Shown here: piece by piece, positions 31,824-43,364 of the stretch
How positions within the stretch are numbered: the first letter of the stretch is position 1
Layout: every line of letters starts with the position of its first letter
Assembly: GCF_009469695.1 (NCBI RefSeq)
Contig: NZ_SSSR01000002.1
Coordinates: 62,001-126,000, forward strand
From: Propionivibrio limicola
GTDB taxonomy: Bacteria; Pseudomonadota; Gammaproteobacteria; Burkholderiales; Rhodocyclaceae
DNA: 64,000 bases
Reading direction: 5' to 3'
Notes under the pieces: model-generated
What the model saw: only the letters and a program-made list of their open reading frames with translations
The model's database searches: none
What the model was told of the DNA's origin: nothing
Position numbers and translations under genes: made by a program

Positions 31824-31958
31824 GATGCTACCTCCTGGTTGGAAAGCTTGATTTAACAATGGCAACGTTTTAATTGTACTACTTCAAATGCATGCAGGCG
31901 CCGTTGTGGCGCTGAATTGGCCTGCATGAGGCCTATATGACAGCGATTTGTTGCATAT

Positions 31959-33512
31959 TCATCGACTCCCGGTGGCGTCGGTACGCCGCTTCGGGGAGCG
32001 GCCATGCAAGTGCGCGAGTTCCGCGAGCTGTTCGGCATGCCATGGCGCGACCTGTCCCCAGTGGAAACGCCATTCCCAGTAGCCGTCGGACAACCCCGGC
32101 TGATTCATGCGCGATTCGGTATCGAGCCCGAGCACATCCTGCATCGGAATGATCGACAGCTTGGCGACCGACGCGGAGGCGGCGCGAATCATGTCCCAGT
32201 GGATCGATTCGCCACTACAGCTCAGGTAGCGGCGAACGTAGTCGCGTTCATGCTCGTGCAGGCTGTGCCACCAGCCACAGGTGGTGTCGTTGTCGTGCGT
32301 GCCGGGATAAACGACCGTGTTGCTCTCGAAATTGTGTGGCAGATACGGGTTGTCGGCATGACCGTCGAAAGCGAATTGCAAGATGCGCATGCCGGGCAGC
32401 CCGATCGACTGCCGCAGCGCGGCGACTTTGGGCGTGATGACGCCGAGATCTTCGGCAATGATCTGAGGCCGGCCGCCGTTTTTGCCGAACCTGAGCTGCA
32501 AGGCGTGACGCAGGGCAGTGAACAGCGCCAGGCCGGGGCCGGGCTGCCATTGCCCGCGCTCGGCGGTTTCGGAATCCGCCGGGATTTCCCAGTACGATTC
32601 GAAGCCGCGAAAATGATCGATGCGTACGATGTCGCAGAGCAGCATCGTGCGCCGCATACGTTCGATCCACCAGTGGTAGCCTTCGCTGGCATGCGATGCC
32701 CAGCGGTAGAGCGGGTTGCCCCAGCGCTGTCCGGTGGCGCTGAAATAGTCGGGCGGGACGCCGGCGATGACGCGCGGTTGGCCTTTGGCATCGAGGTCGA
32801 ACAGTTCCTGATGCGCCCAGACGTCCGCGCTGTGTGGCGAGACAAAAATCGGCATGTCGCCGATGATGTCGATGCCGCGTGCATTGGCATAGGTTTTGAG
32901 CGCGAGCCATTGCCGCTGGAAGCACCATTGGCAGAATTTCCAGAAATCGCATTCTTGAGCCAGTGCCTTGGCCGCGTCGCGCAGGGCTTTCGCCTTGCGT
33001 TGTGCCAGGCCAAGCGGCCAGTCTTGCCAGACGCGCCCGTGTCCGCCATGTTTTTGATCCAGGGCCATGAATAATGCGTAGTCTTCAAGCCAGTCGCGCG
33101 ATTCGGTACAGAATTCGTCGAACAGCTTGCGGGCATCATGACGGGCGTCGGCAAAAAAGCGTTCGGCGGCGAGACGCAGGCGTGTCAGTCGGAAATGCCG
33201 GACGACCGGATAATTGACGCGGTGATCACGGAATACGGGGTCCGGCGCGATGTCGCCATCCGTCAGCCAGCCGGCGTCGCGCAGGCGGGTGAGGTCGATC
33301 AGCAGCTCATTGCCGGCGAATGCCGAGGGGCTCATGTAGGGCGAATTCCCGGGGCCGATGCCGCCCAACGGCAGGATCTGCCAGAGGGTTTGTTTGCCGG
33401 CGACCAGCCAGTCTACGAAATCGTAGGCCCCGGTGCCGAGATCGCCGGAACCGTGCGGGCCCGGCAGCGATGTCGGATGCAGCAAGATGCCGCTGTGGCG
33501 TTCAAATGGCAT
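31959..33512 (-). CDS. malQ: 4-alpha-glucanotransferase (amylomaltase, GH77)
   Basis: MalQ disproportionates maltodextrins released from glycogen, lengthening some at the expense of others so that GlgP can use them. The 517-aa protein starts RHSGILLHPTSLPGPHG and has the GH77 signatures FVSPHSADVWAH, the nucleophile region VRIDHFRGF (about residues 296-304), EDLGVITPKV and PGTHDNDTT (about 395-403). The start at 33512 is 4 bp downstream of the glgX stop. It is the last enzyme of the glgP-glgB-glgX-malQ series. Confidence 0.95.
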   Translation of the reverse strand: MPFERHSGILLHPTSLPGPHGSGDLGTGAYDFVDWLVAGKQTLWQILPLGGIGPGNSPYMSPSAFAGNELLIDLTRLRDAGWLTDGDIAPDPVFRDHRVNYPVVRHFRLTRLRLAAERFFADARHDARKLFDEFCTESRDWLEDYALFMALDQKHGGHGRVWQDWPLGLAQRKAKALRDAAKALAQECDFWKFCQWCFQRQWLALKTYANARGIDIIGDMPIFVSPHSADVWAHQELFDLDAKGQPRVIAGVPPDYFSATGQRWGNPLYRWASHASEGYHWWIERMRRTMLLCDIVRIDHFRGFESYWEIPADSETAERGQWQPGPGLALFTALRHALQLRFGKNGGRPQIIAEDLGVITPKVAALRQSIGLPGMRILQFAFDGHADNPYLPHNFESNTVVYPGTHDNDTTCGWWHSLHEHERDYVRRYLSCSGESIHWDMIRAASASVAKLSIIPMQDVLGLDTESRMNQPGLSDGYWEWRFHWGQVAPWHAEQLAELAHLHGRSPKRRTDATGSR

Positions 33513-33516
33513 GTCG

Positions 33517-35550
33517 TTATTCCTTGCAAAGGAGAATGATGCTGCGCGCCGGTGCCGTGCAGTGGCTTCTCCGGTATTCGGTGGAGAAGGCATTTTCTGC
33601 GCTGGTGTCGCAAAGTTGTTGCCAGCGGCCGGTGGGGAGTTTGAAGGAGGTTGGTGTCTCGTCGCGATTGATGAGGATCAACAGCGTGGCGGTTTCCGGC
33701 GACGTTTGGGGTACCTCCGGAGGCGGCGGGGCGAGGATGACGGCCAGTGCGCCGCCCGGCGCATGCCAGTCATGTTCCTTCATCTCGTGCCCGCGTGGGC
33801 TCCACCAGCAGACGTCGCGTTGTGCGTGCCTGTTTGCCGCATGCGTCTCGCCGGTCAGCCAGCGCGTTTGGCGGAGTTGCGGAAAGCGGCGGCGCAGCGT
33901 GATCAGGCCGGCGGTGAAGTCGATCAGCGACTGGTCGGCACGCGACCAGTCCAGCCAGCTAATCGCGTTGTCCTGGCAATAGGCGTTGTTGTTGCCGCCT
34001 TGGCTGCGTCCGAATTCGTCACCGGCCTGCAGCATCGGTACGCCTTGGGCGATGAGGAGCGTCGCCAGCAAGGCGCGCTGGAGCCGGTGGCGACAATCGC
34101 GAACCGCGAGATTGCGGCTATTTCCTTCTACGCCGCAGTTGAACGAGAGGTTGTGGCTGTGTCCGTCGTGGTTGTGTTCCCCGTTGCGTTCGTTGTGCTT
34201 GCGTTCGTAGCAGACGAGATCGCGCAGCGTGAAACCGTCGTGTGCCGTGATGAAGTTGATGCCGGCGTGAGGGGCGCGCCCGTCGCGACGGAATATCTCG
34301 CTGGACCCGGCGAGGCGCTGGGCGAGGGCGCCGATGCCGGCGCGGCGGGTGAGCCAGAAGGCACGGACATCGTCGCGGAAGCGGTCATTCCACTCGCTCC
34401 AGCCGGGGCCGAAGCGACCGAGCCGATAGCCGTCGGGGCCGATATCCCACGGTTCGGCGATCATCTTGATCCGTGTCAGCAGTGGGTCCTGGCGAACGGC
34501 GGTGAGGAAGGCGCTGTCGCGGGTGAGGGTGGCGGCGAGGTCGAAGCGGAAGCCGTCGACATGCATTTCCGACACCCAGTAGCGCAGCGCATCCATGACG
34601 AGTTGCAGCGTACGCGGATGCGCGAGGTTGAGCGTGTTGCCGCAGCCGGTGAAGTTCTCGTAGCGGTCGGGGGCGCCCGGTGGCAGGCGGTAATAGCTGG
34701 CGTTGTCGATGCCGCGCAGCGAAAGGGTGGGGCCGATCTCGTCGGCTTCGGCGGTGTGGTTGAACACCACGTCAAGAATGACCTCAATGCCCTCGGAATG
34801 GAGCGTGCGCACCATGCGGCGAAATTCGTCGGCGATCGTGTCTCCGTCGGTGGCGGCGGCATAGCGCGGCGTCGGGACGAAGAAGGCGAGCGGGTTGTAG
34901 CCCCAATAGTTGGTCAGGCCATTCTTGAGTAGCCGCTCCTCGTCGATGAAATAGGCGACGGGCTGCAGGTTCAGGGCCGTGATGCCGAGCCGCTTGAAAT
35001 GCGCAAGCATCGGCGGCGAGGCGAGACCGGCGTAGGTGCCACGCAATGCGGGTGGTACTTCAGGGTGCAGACGGGTGGCGCCCTTGACGTGGATTTCATA
35101 CAGGACGGTGTCGGCCAGCGGAATGTTTGGCGGCTCGTCGTCACCCCAGTCAAACCCCGCAGCGGGCGCCGGACTGACACGGCATTTCAGGCCGTGACCG
35201 CCGTCTGCGTCGATGTCATAGGAGAGCGTTCCCTCCAGTTCGCGGGCATAGGGGTCGAGCAGCAGTTGTTGCGCTTCAAAACAGTTGCCGGGTTTATCCG
35301 GACCTTGTACGCGGAAGGCGTAGATCAGGCCGGGAGCCGCCGGCAGGTAACCGTGCCAGACCTGATCGGTACAGCGCGGCAGCGGCAGGGCGCGCATCTT
35401 GCCGTCGTCGAACAGGCAGAGTTCGACGCTTGTCGCGTGCGCCGAGAACAGCGCGAAATTGACACCCTGACCGTCCGGAGTGGCTCCGAGCGGCCAGGGA
35501 CAGCCAGGTAGCAGGTGTTGATCTGCGGGGCGCCCGCTCAACGTTCCCAT
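33517..35550 (-). CDS. glgX: Glycogen debranching enzyme GlgX
   Basis: GlgX is an isoamylase-type GH13 enzyme that hydrolyses the alpha-1,6 links of phosphorylase-limit dextrins. The 677-aa protein has an N-terminal CBM48-like domain (about 15-110, beginning [19 protein letters not shown]) and a GH13 barrel with DVVFNHTAE (about 245-253), the nucleophile-containing [11 protein letters not shown] (about 340-350) and [14 protein letters not shown]. The start is the ATG at 35548-35550, overlapping the glgB stop by 13 bp. Upstream in-frame sequence to 35847 is antisense-like shadow of glgB. Confidence 0.94.
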   Translation of the reverse strand: MGTLSGRPADQHLLPGCPWPLGATPDGQGVNFALFSAHATSVELCLFDDGKMRALPLPRCTDQVWHGYLPAAPGLIYAFRVQGPDKPGNCFEAQQLLLDPYARELEGTLSYDIDADGGHGLKCRVSPAPAAGFDWGDDEPPNIPLADTVLYEIHVKGATRLHPEVPPALRGTYAGLASPPMLAHFKRLGITALNLQPVAYFIDEERLLKNGLTNYWGYNPLAFFVPTPRYAAATDGDTIADEFRRMVRTLHSEGIEVILDVVFNHTAEADEIGPTLSLRGIDNASYYRLPPGAPDRYENFTGCGNTLNLAHPRTLQLVMDALRYWVSEMHVDGFRFDLAATLTRDSAFLTAVRQDPLLTRIKMIAEPWDIGPDGYRLGRFGPGWSEWNDRFRDDVRAFWLTRRAGIGALAQRLAGSSEIFRRDGRAPHAGINFITAHDGFTLRDLVCYERKHNERNGEHNHDGHSHNLSFNCGVEGNSRNLAVRDCRHRLQRALLATLLIAQGVPMLQAGDEFGRSQGGNNNAYCQDNAISWLDWSRADQSLIDFTAGLITLRRRFPQLRQTRWLTGETHAANRHAQRDVCWWSPRGHEMKEHDWHAPGGALAVILAPPPPEVPQTSPETATLLILINRDETPTSFKLPTGRWQQLCDTSAENAFSTEYRRSHCTAPARSIILLCKE

Positions 35551-37730
35551 TCGAGGTATATCGCCGCCAATGGGGGAAGCGTTAGCGAAATTGACCACTC
35601 GCGGCCATGCGCGGCGATCGGCTCGGCCTCGACCCGGCTGAAGGCGTTGCCGACGTTGCTGCCGCCGTAGTGGGCCGAATCGGTGTTGAGGCTTTCGCGG
35701 TAGAGGCCCGGTCCGGGTACGCCGATTCGGTAATCCTGGCGAACGACCGGCGTGAAGTTGCAGACGCAAATCACGATCCGTGCCGGGTCCTTGCCACGGC
35801 GCATGAAGGCGATGACCGAATTGTCGGAATCGTTGGCCGAAATCCACTCAAAGCCATGGTGGTCGAAGTCGATTTCGTACAGCGCCGGCGTGTCGCGGTA
35901 GAAGGCGTTCAGGTCGCGAATCAGGTGGCGGACGCCGTCATGCTGCGGGAAGTCGAGCAGGTTCCAGTCAAGCGAACCGGCGTCGTTCCATTCGTTCCAC
36001 TGGCCGAACTCGCCGCCCATGAACAGCAGCTTCTTGCCCGGATGCGCCCACATGAAGCCGTAGAGCAAACGCAGGTTGGCGAATTTCTGCCAGTAGTCGC
36101 CGGACATCTTGCTGAGCAGGGAGCCCTTGCCGTGCACCACTTCGTCGTGCGAGAGCGGCAGGACGAAGTTTTCAGTGAAAGCGTAGAGCAGGCCGAACGT
36201 CAGCTGGTTGTGGTGATAGCGGCGGTGGATCGGGTCGTGCGTCATGTAGTCGAGCACGTCGTGCATCCAGCCCATGTTCCACTTGTAGTGAAAGCCGAGA
36301 CCGCCCATCGACGGCGGACGGCTGACGGCTGGCCAAGCGGTGGATTCCTCGGCGTAGGTGGCGGCGCCGGGGCATTCCTGACCGAGTGCCTCGTTCATGC
36401 GCCGCAGAAACTGCACCGCTTCAAGGTTTTCGCGGCCGCCGTGGATGTTCGGAATCCACTCGCCTTCCGACCGGCTGTAATCGCGGTAGAGCATCGAAGC
36501 CACGGCGTCGACGCGCAATCCGTCGATACCGTACTGCTCGATCCAGAACAGGGCGTTGCCGACCAGATAGTTGAATACTTCGTTCCGGCCGAAGTTGTAG
36601 ATCAGCGTGCCCCAGTCCTGATGCATCCCCTCGCGCGGGTCGGCATGTTCGTACAGCGCGTGCCCGTCGAAGCGGCTAAGGCCATGTTCGTCGGTGGGGA
36701 AGTGCGCCGGCACCCAGTCGATGATGACTTCCAGACCGGCGTTGTGACAGGCGGCGACGAACTCGCAGAAGCCTTGCGGCGAGCCGAAGCGCGCGGTAGG
36801 GGCGTAGAGGCCGAGCGGCTGGTAGCCCCAGGAGCCGTCGAAGGGGTGCTCCGAAATCGGCAGCAGTTCGAGGTGCGTAAAGCCGAGGTCGGTGACGTAG
36901 GGGATCAGCGTGTCGGCAAGGCGCTGCCAGTCGGGGAAGCCGCCGTCTTCGGTGCGTTTCCATGAGCCGAGGTGAACTTCGTAGATGGAGACCGGTGCGT
37001 CGAGGCGGCTGCCCCGGTGGGCTTCGTTGCGGCTGACCGTTTTCGGCAGTTCGCAGACGATGGAGGCGGTCGCCGGGCGCAGTTCGGCGGCAAAACCGTA
37101 GGGGTCGGCCTTGTGCGGCAGCACGCGGCCATCCTTGGCGCGGATTTCGTATTTGTAATGAGCACCGGCCTCAACACCGGGGACGAACAGTTCCCAGACG
37201 CCGCATTCGCGACGCAGGCGCATCGGGTGCCGGCGGCCGTCCCAGGTATTGAAGTCGCCGATCACGCTGACGCGCTGTGCGTCGGGCGCCCAGACGGCGA
37301 AGGCCGTGCCCTTGACGCCGTCGATTTCGCGCAGGTGGGCGCCGAGTTTCTGGTACGGGCGCAGGTGCGAGCCTTCGGCGAGCAGCCAGACATCAAGTTC
37401 GCCAAGGACGGTGGCGAAGCGGTAGGGGTCGTCGATCTCCTGGATGCCGCCCGGCCAGGTAATGCGCAGACGGTACTCGAAAGGACGATTGCGGCCGAGG
37501 ATGGATCCCTCGAAAAAGCCAGAGGCTTCGCCGAGGACGTCGATCTTGCGCTGCGGCAGTTCGATCAGGAGGTCGCCGGTTTCGGCGTCGATCACATGCA
37601 CCGCATTGGCGCCGGGTTGCAGGGTGCGTACCCAGAGGCGGTCCTTGGCGTCGACATGCATGCCGAGAACGGCGAACGGGTTGCCGTGCTCGGCACGACA
37701 GAGGGCAATGACTTCCGCTTTATTTAGCAT
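35538..37730 (-). CDS. glgB: 1,4-alpha-glucan branching enzyme GlgB
   Basis: GlgB introduces the alpha-1,6 branches of glycogen. The 730-aa protein has the two N-terminal CBM48 modules of long-form GlgB (about 10-100, and 110-215 opening [20 protein letters not shown]), a GH13 catalytic barrel (DWVPAHFP; the nucleophile in [13 protein letters not shown], about residues 395-407; [15 protein letters not shown]) and a C-terminal beta domain. The true start is the ATG at 37728-37730, overlapping the glgP stop by 11 bp. The 91 codons upstream in frame belong to an alternate frame of glgP. Confidence 0.95.
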   Translation of the reverse strand: MLNKAEVIALCRAEHGNPFAVLGMHVDAKDRLWVRTLQPGANAVHVIDAETGDLLIELPQRKIDVLGEASGFFEGSILGRNRPFEYRLRITWPGGIQEIDDPYRFATVLGELDVWLLAEGSHLRPYQKLGAHLREIDGVKGTAFAVWAPDAQRVSVIGDFNTWDGRRHPMRLRRECGVWELFVPGVEAGAHYKYEIRAKDGRVLPHKADPYGFAAELRPATASIVCELPKTVSRNEAHRGSRLDAPVSIYEVHLGSWKRTEDGGFPDWQRLADTLIPYVTDLGFTHLELLPISEHPFDGSWGYQPLGLYAPTARFGSPQGFCEFVAACHNAGLEVIIDWVPAHFPTDEHGLSRFDGHALYEHADPREGMHQDWGTLIYNFGRNEVFNYLVGNALFWIEQYGIDGLRVDAVASMLYRDYSRSEGEWIPNIHGGRENLEAVQFLRRMNEALGQECPGAATYAEESTAWPAVSRPPSMGGLGFHYKWNMGWMHDVLDYMTHDPIHRRYHHNQLTFGLLYAFTENFVLPLSHDEVVHGKGSLLSKMSGDYWQKFANLRLLYGFMWAHPGKKLLFMGGEFGQWNEWNDAGSLDWNLLDFPQHDGVRHLIRDLNAFYRDTPALYEIDFDHHGFEWISANDSDNSVIAFMRRGKDPARIVICVCNFTPVVRQDYRIGVPGPGLYRESLNTDSAHYGGSNVGNAFSRVEAEPIAAHGREWSISLTLPPLAAIYLEWER

Positions 37731-40206
37731 GTCGGGTCTCCTTGAGAAGCGAAGCCATGTTCCAGGTGTCGACCGCGTAATCGCGGATCGTGCGGTCGGA
37801 GGAGAATTGCCCCATGCCGGCCACGTTGAGAATCGCTTTGCGATGCCATTCGTCGGGCGTGAGGTAAAGACTGTCGACACGCTTTTGCGTGGCGAAATAG
37901 TCGGCGAAGTCGGCGAGCAGCATGTAATGGTCTTCGTAATTGACGAGGCTGTTGAAAAGATCGTGGTAGCGCCGCCTGTCGGCTGGCGAGAAGAAGCCAC
38001 CATCGATCTTGTTCAGCGTCTCGTTGAGAATCGGATCGTTCTGGTAAATGGCGCGCGGATCATACCCGGTTTCGCGCAGCGCTTTGACTTGCGGCGTTGT
38101 GTTGCCGAAGATGAAGATGTTCTCGGCGCCGACCTTGTCGCGGATTTCGATGTTGGCGCCGTCTTCGGTGCCGATGGTGAGCGCGCCGTTGAGCGACAGC
38201 TTCATGTTGCCGGTGCCCGAGGCTTCGGTGCCGGCGGTCGAAATCTGCTCGGAAAGGTTGGCGGCCGGCATGATCAGCTCGGCCACCGAGACGCCGTAGT
38301 TGGGCACGAAAACGACCTTGAGCAGGTCGTGCGTGCGCCGGTCATTGTTGATGACCTGGGCGACATCGTGGATCAGCCGGATGATCTGTTTGGCCATGTG
38401 GTAGGACGAGGCCGCCTTGCCGGCAAAAATCACGCAGCGTGGCGCCATGCCATCAGTAAAGCCATGCAGGATCTGGTCGTAGCGGCTGACGACATGCAGC
38501 ACGTTGAGCAGCTGGCGCTTGTATTCGTGGATGCGTTTGACCTGCACGTCGAACAGGCTGTCCGGTGGCAGGATGATGCTCGTCTCGCGACTGATGTAGT
38601 TGGCCAGCCGTACTTTGTTGGCGCGCTTGACGGCGGCAAAGGCCGTGCGGAAGCCTGTGTCGTTTGCCAGCGGGCGGATTTTCTCCAGCTGATCGAGGTC
38701 GAGGCGCCAGCCGTCGCCGATGTGTTTGTCGAGCAACGCCGACAGGCCGGGGTTGGCCTGCGCCAGCCAGCGGCGCGGGGTGACGCCGTTCGTCTTGTTG
38801 TGGAAGCGTCCCGGATAGAGTTTGGCGAAACCGGAGAAGATGGTTTGCACCATCAGGTCGGAGTGCAGCTGTGAAACCCCATTGACGCGGTGGCTGCCGA
38901 CGATGCACAGGTTGGCCATGCGCACCCGTTTGCTTTCCTCGCGGCCGTCGCCGTCGTCGATCAGCGAGACGCGGCGGATGAGGTCCACATCGCCGGGGAA
39001 GCGTTGTTCGACTTCGGCCAGGAATTCCTGGTTGATGCGGTAGATGATGCGCATGTGGCGCGGCAGCAGGTATTGCAACAGCATCACCGGCCAGGTCTCC
39101 AGCGCTTCCGGCATCAGCGTGTGGTTGGTGTAGGAGAAGATGCGCTTGCATTGCACCCAGGCATCTTGCCATAACATGCCATTGTCGTCGCAGAGAAGGC
39201 GCATCAGTTCGGCGACGGCAATGGCCGGGTGCGTGTCGTTGAGGTGGATCGCCACCTGGTCGGCGAGGTTGCGCAGGGTGCCGTACTCGTCGAGATGGTG
39301 CGTGACGATATCCTGCAACGACGCGGAAACAAAAAAGTATTCCTGGCGCAGGCGCAGTTCGCGGCCGGCGGGTGTGCTGTCGTTCGGGTACAGCACCCAC
39401 GAAATGTTCTCGAACCGGTTCTTGAATTCGGCCGCGCGCGCATAGTCGCCGGAATTGAAGGCGTTGAGGTCGATCTGGGCCGGCGCATCGGCGCGCCACA
39501 GCCGCAGGGTGCTGACGCGCTCGGTGCCGTGGCCGGGGATGACGTAGTCGAAGGCGTGTGCTTCGACGGCTTCGGCGGCGTTCCACTCGGCCCATTCGCC
39601 ATGGTGCTCGGCCGTGCCGCAGAAGCGCACCGTGTAATGCGTGCCGGGACGCGGAAATTCCCATGGCGTCCCATCGACCAGCCAGGAATCAGGGTGCTCG
39701 ACCTGGCCGCCGTTGACGATCGATTGGGCGAACATGCCGTATTCATAACGCATGCCGTAGCCCCACGACGGGAGTTCGAGCGTGGCCATCGAGTCGAGAA
39801 AGCAGGCCGCCAGCCGGCCGAGACCGCCGTTGCCGAGGGCGGCGTCCGGTTCGCATTCGAGAATGTCGGTCAGCGGCGGCGCACCGGCAGCGTTGAAGGC
39901 GGCTTCTGCGGATTTGTGCAGGCCGACGGCGGAAAGCGCATTGTCAAGGGTGCGTCCGATCAGGAATTCCATCGACATGTAATAGATGCGCCGCGCCTTG
40001 TTTTTGCGGTCCTGCTTCTGTGTCTCCACCCAGCGCCGGGCGAGATGTTCGCGCGTGACGAAGGACAGCGCCTTGTAAATCTCTTTGGTGTTGGCTGTTT
40101 CCGGATCGGCGGCGACGCCGTGCAGAAGCTTGTAATCGATTTGCTCGCGGAGGGTGGGGCCAAGGGGGGCTGTGCTGCCCGTGTTTGTCGTTGTGCTGTC
40201 GGACAT
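37720..40206 (-). CDS. glgP: Glycogen/maltodextrin phosphorylase
   Basis: GlgP is a PLP-dependent GT35 phosphorylase that releases glucose-1-P from glycogen chain ends. The 828-aa protein has [16 protein letters not shown] (about residues 75-90), [17 protein letters not shown] (about 130-146) and the PLP-lysine signature [16 protein letters not shown] (about 675-690). Length fits bacterial GlgP/MalP (about 800-830). The start at 40206 follows an AGGAGAATCC ribosome binding site. It is first in the run glgP-glgB-glgX-malQ, in which every junction overlaps or is 4 bp apart. Confidence 0.95.
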   Translation of the reverse strand: MSDSTTTNTGSTAPLGPTLREQIDYKLLHGVAADPETANTKEIYKALSFVTREHLARRWVETQKQDRKNKARRIYYMSMEFLIGRTLDNALSAVGLHKSAEAAFNAAGAPPLTDILECEPDAALGNGGLGRLAACFLDSMATLELPSWGYGMRYEYGMFAQSIVNGGQVEHPDSWLVDGTPWEFPRPGTHYTVRFCGTAEHHGEWAEWNAAEAVEAHAFDYVIPGHGTERVSTLRLWRADAPAQIDLNAFNSGDYARAAEFKNRFENISWVLYPNDSTPAGRELRLRQEYFFVSASLQDIVTHHLDEYGTLRNLADQVAIHLNDTHPAIAVAELMRLLCDDNGMLWQDAWVQCKRIFSYTNHTLMPEALETWPVMLLQYLLPRHMRIIYRINQEFLAEVEQRFPGDVDLIRRVSLIDDGDGREESKRVRMANLCIVGSHRVNGVSQLHSDLMVQTIFSGFAKLYPGRFHNKTNGVTPRRWLAQANPGLSALLDKHIGDGWRLDLDQLEKIRPLANDTGFRTAFAAVKRANKVRLANYISRETSIILPPDSLFDVQVKRIHEYKRQLLNVLHVVSRYDQILHGFTDGMAPRCVIFAGKAASSYHMAKQIIRLIHDVAQVINNDRRTHDLLKVVFVPNYGVSVAELIMPAANLSEQISTAGTEASGTGNMKLSLNGALTIGTEDGANIEIRDKVGAENIFIFGNTTPQVKALRETGYDPRAIYQNDPILNETLNKIDGGFFSPADRRRYHDLFNSLVNYEDHYMLLADFADYFATQKRVDSLYLTPDEWHRKAILNVAGMGQFSSDRTIRDYAVDTWNMASLLKETRHAK

Positions 40207-40503
40207 CTGGCGGATTCTCCTGTTATTCCAGCGGCGCAGACCGGCGGTGTTGTCGTGCGGCGCTGCTAGAGGGGAAGGATTACACAAGTTCTGATGACAG
40301 CCAAGTGCGCGGACGGAATCCGGCCTCGGTTTTCTGGCCCGGAGTATGTAAGGCGCAACGGTGGCCGATGCGGGCGATCAAGCGGCGGCGTTGGACTTGA
40401 GCCAGCCGCCCGCTGATATATAGTGGGCATGAGGGCGCGAGAACAACGCGCGTTAACAACGATGCCGCGGTGAAACAACAGCAACGCGATCCGGAGGTGA
40501 ATC

Positions 40504-42717
40504 ATGCGCCAGCTTTCGGGAACCTGGATGCGCCATTCCGGCGATTTCTGGGGGGGGCTTGCCGCGATGCTGGTGGCCCTCCCGGCCTCGGTCGCGCTGG
40601 GGGTAACGGTCTATTCGGCGGTGTCGCCGCTCTACGCATCGTTTGGCGCGCTCGCCGGGGTGCTGGGGGCGATGGCGCTTGGCATGATCGCTCCGGCTTT
40701 CGGCGGAACCGATCGCCTGATCAGCGCGCCGTGCGCACCGGCCGCCGCCGTGCTGTCGGCCTTTGCCATCGAGATGGTGCGCCAGGGCGTGGCGCCGGCC
40801 AGCATCGTGCTGCTGATGACCGTGCTCGGCATTCTGACCGGTGGGCTTCAGGTGCTGATCGGCTTTCTCGGCATCGGCCGGCTCATCAAATACATTCCCT
40901 ATCCGGTGGTCAGCGGCTACCTGAGCGGCGTCGGTCTCATCATCATCGGCAGCCAGATCCCGAAATTCGCCGGTGCCCCGGCCGATTCGGGCTGGTTCGA
41001 GGTGCTGATTACGCCGATGCAATGGGATTGGCGCGGTCTGGTCATCGGCGGTGTGACGGTTGTGGTGATGTTGTTCGCCGGACGTTATATCAAGCGCGTG
41101 CCTGCCACCGTGCTTGGCATTGCAGCGGGATGTCTGGCCTACGCGGGGATCGCCGTTGGCGATCCGGCCTTGCTGACGCTGAAAGACAACGATCTGGTCA
41201 TCGGCCCGCTCGGTGCGACCGGCAAGGGCTATGTGGCGCTGATTACCGACCGCTGGGACCAGATCGGCGAATTGAAACTGTCGCAGGTGGGCGCGCTGGT
41301 CGGCAGCGCGCTGACGCTGGCCGCGTTGCTGTCGATCGATACGCTGAAAACCTGTGTCGTGCTCGATCAACAGACGCGCACCCGTCACGACTCCGACCGC
41401 GAGCTTTCGGCGCAAGGGCTGGCCAACGTTGTGGCGTCATCCATCGGCGGCATGCCCGGCTCGGGGATGATGGGGCCGACCATGGTCAATCTGTCGAGCG
41501 GTGCGCAGACGCGCATTTCCGGTGTGATCGAGGGGGCGCTGACGGTGGTGGCGGCGCTGCTCTTGGGGAGCTATATCGCCTGGGTGCCGGTGGCCACGCT
41601 GAGTGGCGTGCTGATCGTGATCGGTATCCGCATGATCGATACCGACCCCTTGCGTTTCCTCGAGTCCACGTCGACGGCGCTCGATTTTTCGGTTGTCCTG
41701 GCCGTGGTGGCGGTCGCGCTGTCGGTCGGGCTGATCTGGGCGTCGGGAGTCGGCGTCGTGCTGGCGATCCTCCTTTTCCTGCGCGAGCAGGTGGGGGGGA
41801 ACGTCCTGCGTCGCAAGAGCTTCGTCAGCGAGCGTTCGTCGACGTGGTACAGGCCCGAGAACGAGATGCGGATTTTGGAGGCGAAGGGGCATTCGGCGGT
41901 TATCTTCGAACTGCAGGGCAGCCTGTTCTTCGGCACGGCGCAGCAGCTGTACCGGACGCTGGAGGAAGAAACGCGGACGGCGGAATTCGTGATCATCGAT
42001 TTGCAGCGCGTGCAGTCGGTGGATGTGACGGCGGCGCACATCGTGTGCCTGCTGCGCGATGCGCTTGCCGAGCGCCATGTCCCGCTGCTGATCTCCTCCG
42101 TGCGCGAGCTGTTGCCGAATGGGCGAAATCTTCGCGAGTTTCTGGAGCTGGCCGGCCTCGAACCAGCGGAGGGTGTCGTGATTTTTTTGCCTACCCTGCA
42201 GGCGGCGATCGAGTGGGTCGAGGATCGGTTGGTCGGTGGCGTGGTGGAGGCGGAAGCGACGGACTTGCCGCCGCTGGAATTGCACGAAATCGAGCTGTTC
42301 AAGGGCAGCAAACCGGATACGCTGGTCGATCTGGAGGCGTGTCTTGAGAAACGTTCGTGGAAGGCCGGCGAGACGATTTTCTCGGTGGGCGACCCGAGCG
42401 ACGATCTCATCCTGATCCGCAAGGGGGAGGTCAAGGTCATGGGCCGGGTCGGGCGCGGTGCCGGGCTCAAGCACATCGCCACGTACGGGCGGGGCGACTT
42501 CCTCGGCGGGTTGTCTTTCCTCGATCACAGCCGGCGCAGCAACGATGCCATCGCCATTACCGACTGCGACATGTACGTGTTGTCGCTGGAGAAATTCAAC
42601 TTCCTGGCCGAAGAGCACAAACGGATCGCCTTCCTGCTGATGAGCAAGCTGGCGCGCATGCTGGCCATCCGCCTGCGGCACACCATCGAGGAATTGACGA
42701 TCCTTCAGGACAACTGA
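40504..42717 (+). CDS. SulP-family transporter fused to STAS and cyclic-nucleotide-binding domains
   Basis: The 737-aa fusion has three parts: a SulP/SLC26-type anion transporter (about residues 1-435, 10 or more hydrophobic segments), a STAS domain (about 450-560, FELQGSLFFGTAQQLYRTL and VIIDLQRVQSVDVTAA) and a Crp-like cyclic-nucleotide-binding domain (about 595-730, WKAGETIFSVGDPSDDLILIRKGEV). In the nucleotide-binding cassette the usual FGExAL...RSA reads FLGGLSFLDHSRRSN, so the ribose-contacting Glu is missing and cAMP binding is doubtful. GGAGGTGAATC precedes the ATG. Substrate (sulfate, bicarbonate or another anion) is unknown. It is divergent from glgP, with 297 bp between that shows no other gene. 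Confidence 0.88.
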   Translation: MRQLSGTWMRHSGDFWGGLAAMLVALPASVALGVTVYSAVSPLYASFGALAGVLGAMALGMIAPAFGGTDRLISAPCAPAAAVLSAFAIEMVRQGVAPASIVLLMTVLGILTGGLQVLIGFLGIGRLIKYIPYPVVSGYLSGVGLIIIGSQIPKFAGAPADSGWFEVLITPMQWDWRGLVIGGVTVVVMLFAGRYIKRVPATVLGIAAGCLAYAGIAVGDPALLTLKDNDLVIGPLGATGKGYVALITDRWDQIGELKLSQVGALVGSALTLAALLSIDTLKTCVVLDQQTRTRHDSDRELSAQGLANVVASSIGGMPGSGMMGPTMVNLSSGAQTRISGVIEGALTVVAALLLGSYIAWVPVATLSGVLIVIGIRMIDTDPLRFLESTSTALDFSVVLAVVAVALSVGLIWASGVGVVLAILLFLREQVGGNVLRRKSFVSERSSTWYRPENEMRILEAKGHSAVIFELQGSLFFGTAQQLYRTLEEETRTAEFVIIDLQRVQSVDVTAAHIVCLLRDALAERHVPLLISSVRELLPNGRNLREFLELAGLEPAEGVVIFLPTLQAAIEWVEDRLVGGVVEAEATDLPPLELHEIELFKGSKPDTLVDLEACLEKRSWKAGETIFSVGDPSDDLILIRKGEVKVMGRVGRGAGLKHIATYGRGDFLGGLSFLDHSRRSNDAIAITDCDMYVLSLEKFNFLAEEHKRIAFLLMSKLARMLAIRLRHTIEELTILQDN

Positions 42718-42733
42718 GCGATTTCTGGCAACG

Positions 42734-43288
42734 TCAGGTTTCGCGCCACTTGATCGAGCAGCCGAGGCTCGGGTATTGCTCCGCCGGGCCTTGGTCGGTC
42801 GTGGCGACGAGGCGCATCGCTTCGAGCAGTTCGCGTCGGGTGCCGGGCTCAGCGGGCTTGATGCCGGCCGAATCGAGGCGGCCCCGGTAACAGAGCGCGA
42901 GGTCGCGGTTGAAACCGAAGAAGTCCGGTGTGCACACGGCGCCGTAGTCGCGGGCCGCCGTCTGCTCCGGATCGTAAAGATAGGGGAACGGGAAATCGAG
43001 ATCCTTGGCCAGCTTCTGCATGTTGGCGAACGAGTCGTTCGGATAGGCGTCGGTGTCGTTGCTCATGATGGCGGCGACTCCGATGCCGAGCGCCTGGATG
43101 TCGCGTACGTCGCGGCACAGGCGGTCGAGGATGGCTTTCACGTAGGGGCAATGGTTGCAGATGAACATGACGAGCAGGCCGTTCGGGCCGCGCACGGATT
43201 CGAGCGTCCGGGACGTGCCGGAGGTGTCGGCAAGTTTGAAAGCCGGGGCGGTCCAGCCAAGGTCGACGGGCGGGGTGCTGACGGGCAT
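42734..43288 (-). CDS. Thioredoxin-fold AhpC/TSA-like protein
   Basis: This 184-aa protein of the peroxiredoxin/thioredoxin-like superfamily starts GWTAPAFKLADTSG and carries FICNHCPYVKA (about residues 42-52), that is Cys-x2-Cys, where redox-active family members have their active site. DPEQTAARDYGAVCTPDFFGF (split: DPEQTAARDYG, VCTPDFFGF) follows. No signal peptide is seen, so it is cytoplasmic. The family is widespread and functionally undefined. AGGAGT lies upstream of the ATG. It is convergent with the SulP gene (16 bp apart) and divergent from rsmE. Confidence 0.82.
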   Translation of the reverse strand: MPVSTPPVDLGWTAPAFKLADTSGTSRTLESVRGPNGLLVMFICNHCPYVKAILDRLCRDVRDIQALGIGVAAIMSNDTDAYPNDSFANMQKLAKDLDFPFPYLYDPEQTAARDYGAVCTPDFFGFNRDLALCYRGRLDSAGIKPAEPGTRRELLEAMRLVATTDQGPAEQYPSLGCSIKWRET

Positions 43289-43352
43289 GGCGCGATACTC
43301 CTGTTGGGCTTGATGAACAGCGGTTGTAACAACGGCGAGCGCCGAAGGAACT

Positions 43353-43358
43353 TATAAT
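43353..43358 (+). promoter_or_regulatory. Consensus -10 hexamer of rsmE, positioned for a leaderless transcript
   Basis: A perfect TATAAT ends 6 bp before the rsmE ATG. If it is the -10, transcription would start at or next to the A of the ATG. No good -35 is present at 16-18 bp. The only purine-rich stretch upstream (GAAGGAA, 43343-43350) is too far from the start to be a normal Shine-Dalgarno. Confidence 0.5.
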
Positions 43359-43364
43359 CCTACT

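Noticed and set aside
37731-38003. A 91-codon N-terminal extension of glgB.
   Set aside because: It lies wholly inside glgP in another frame. The conserved glgB N-terminus begins at the ATG at 37730.
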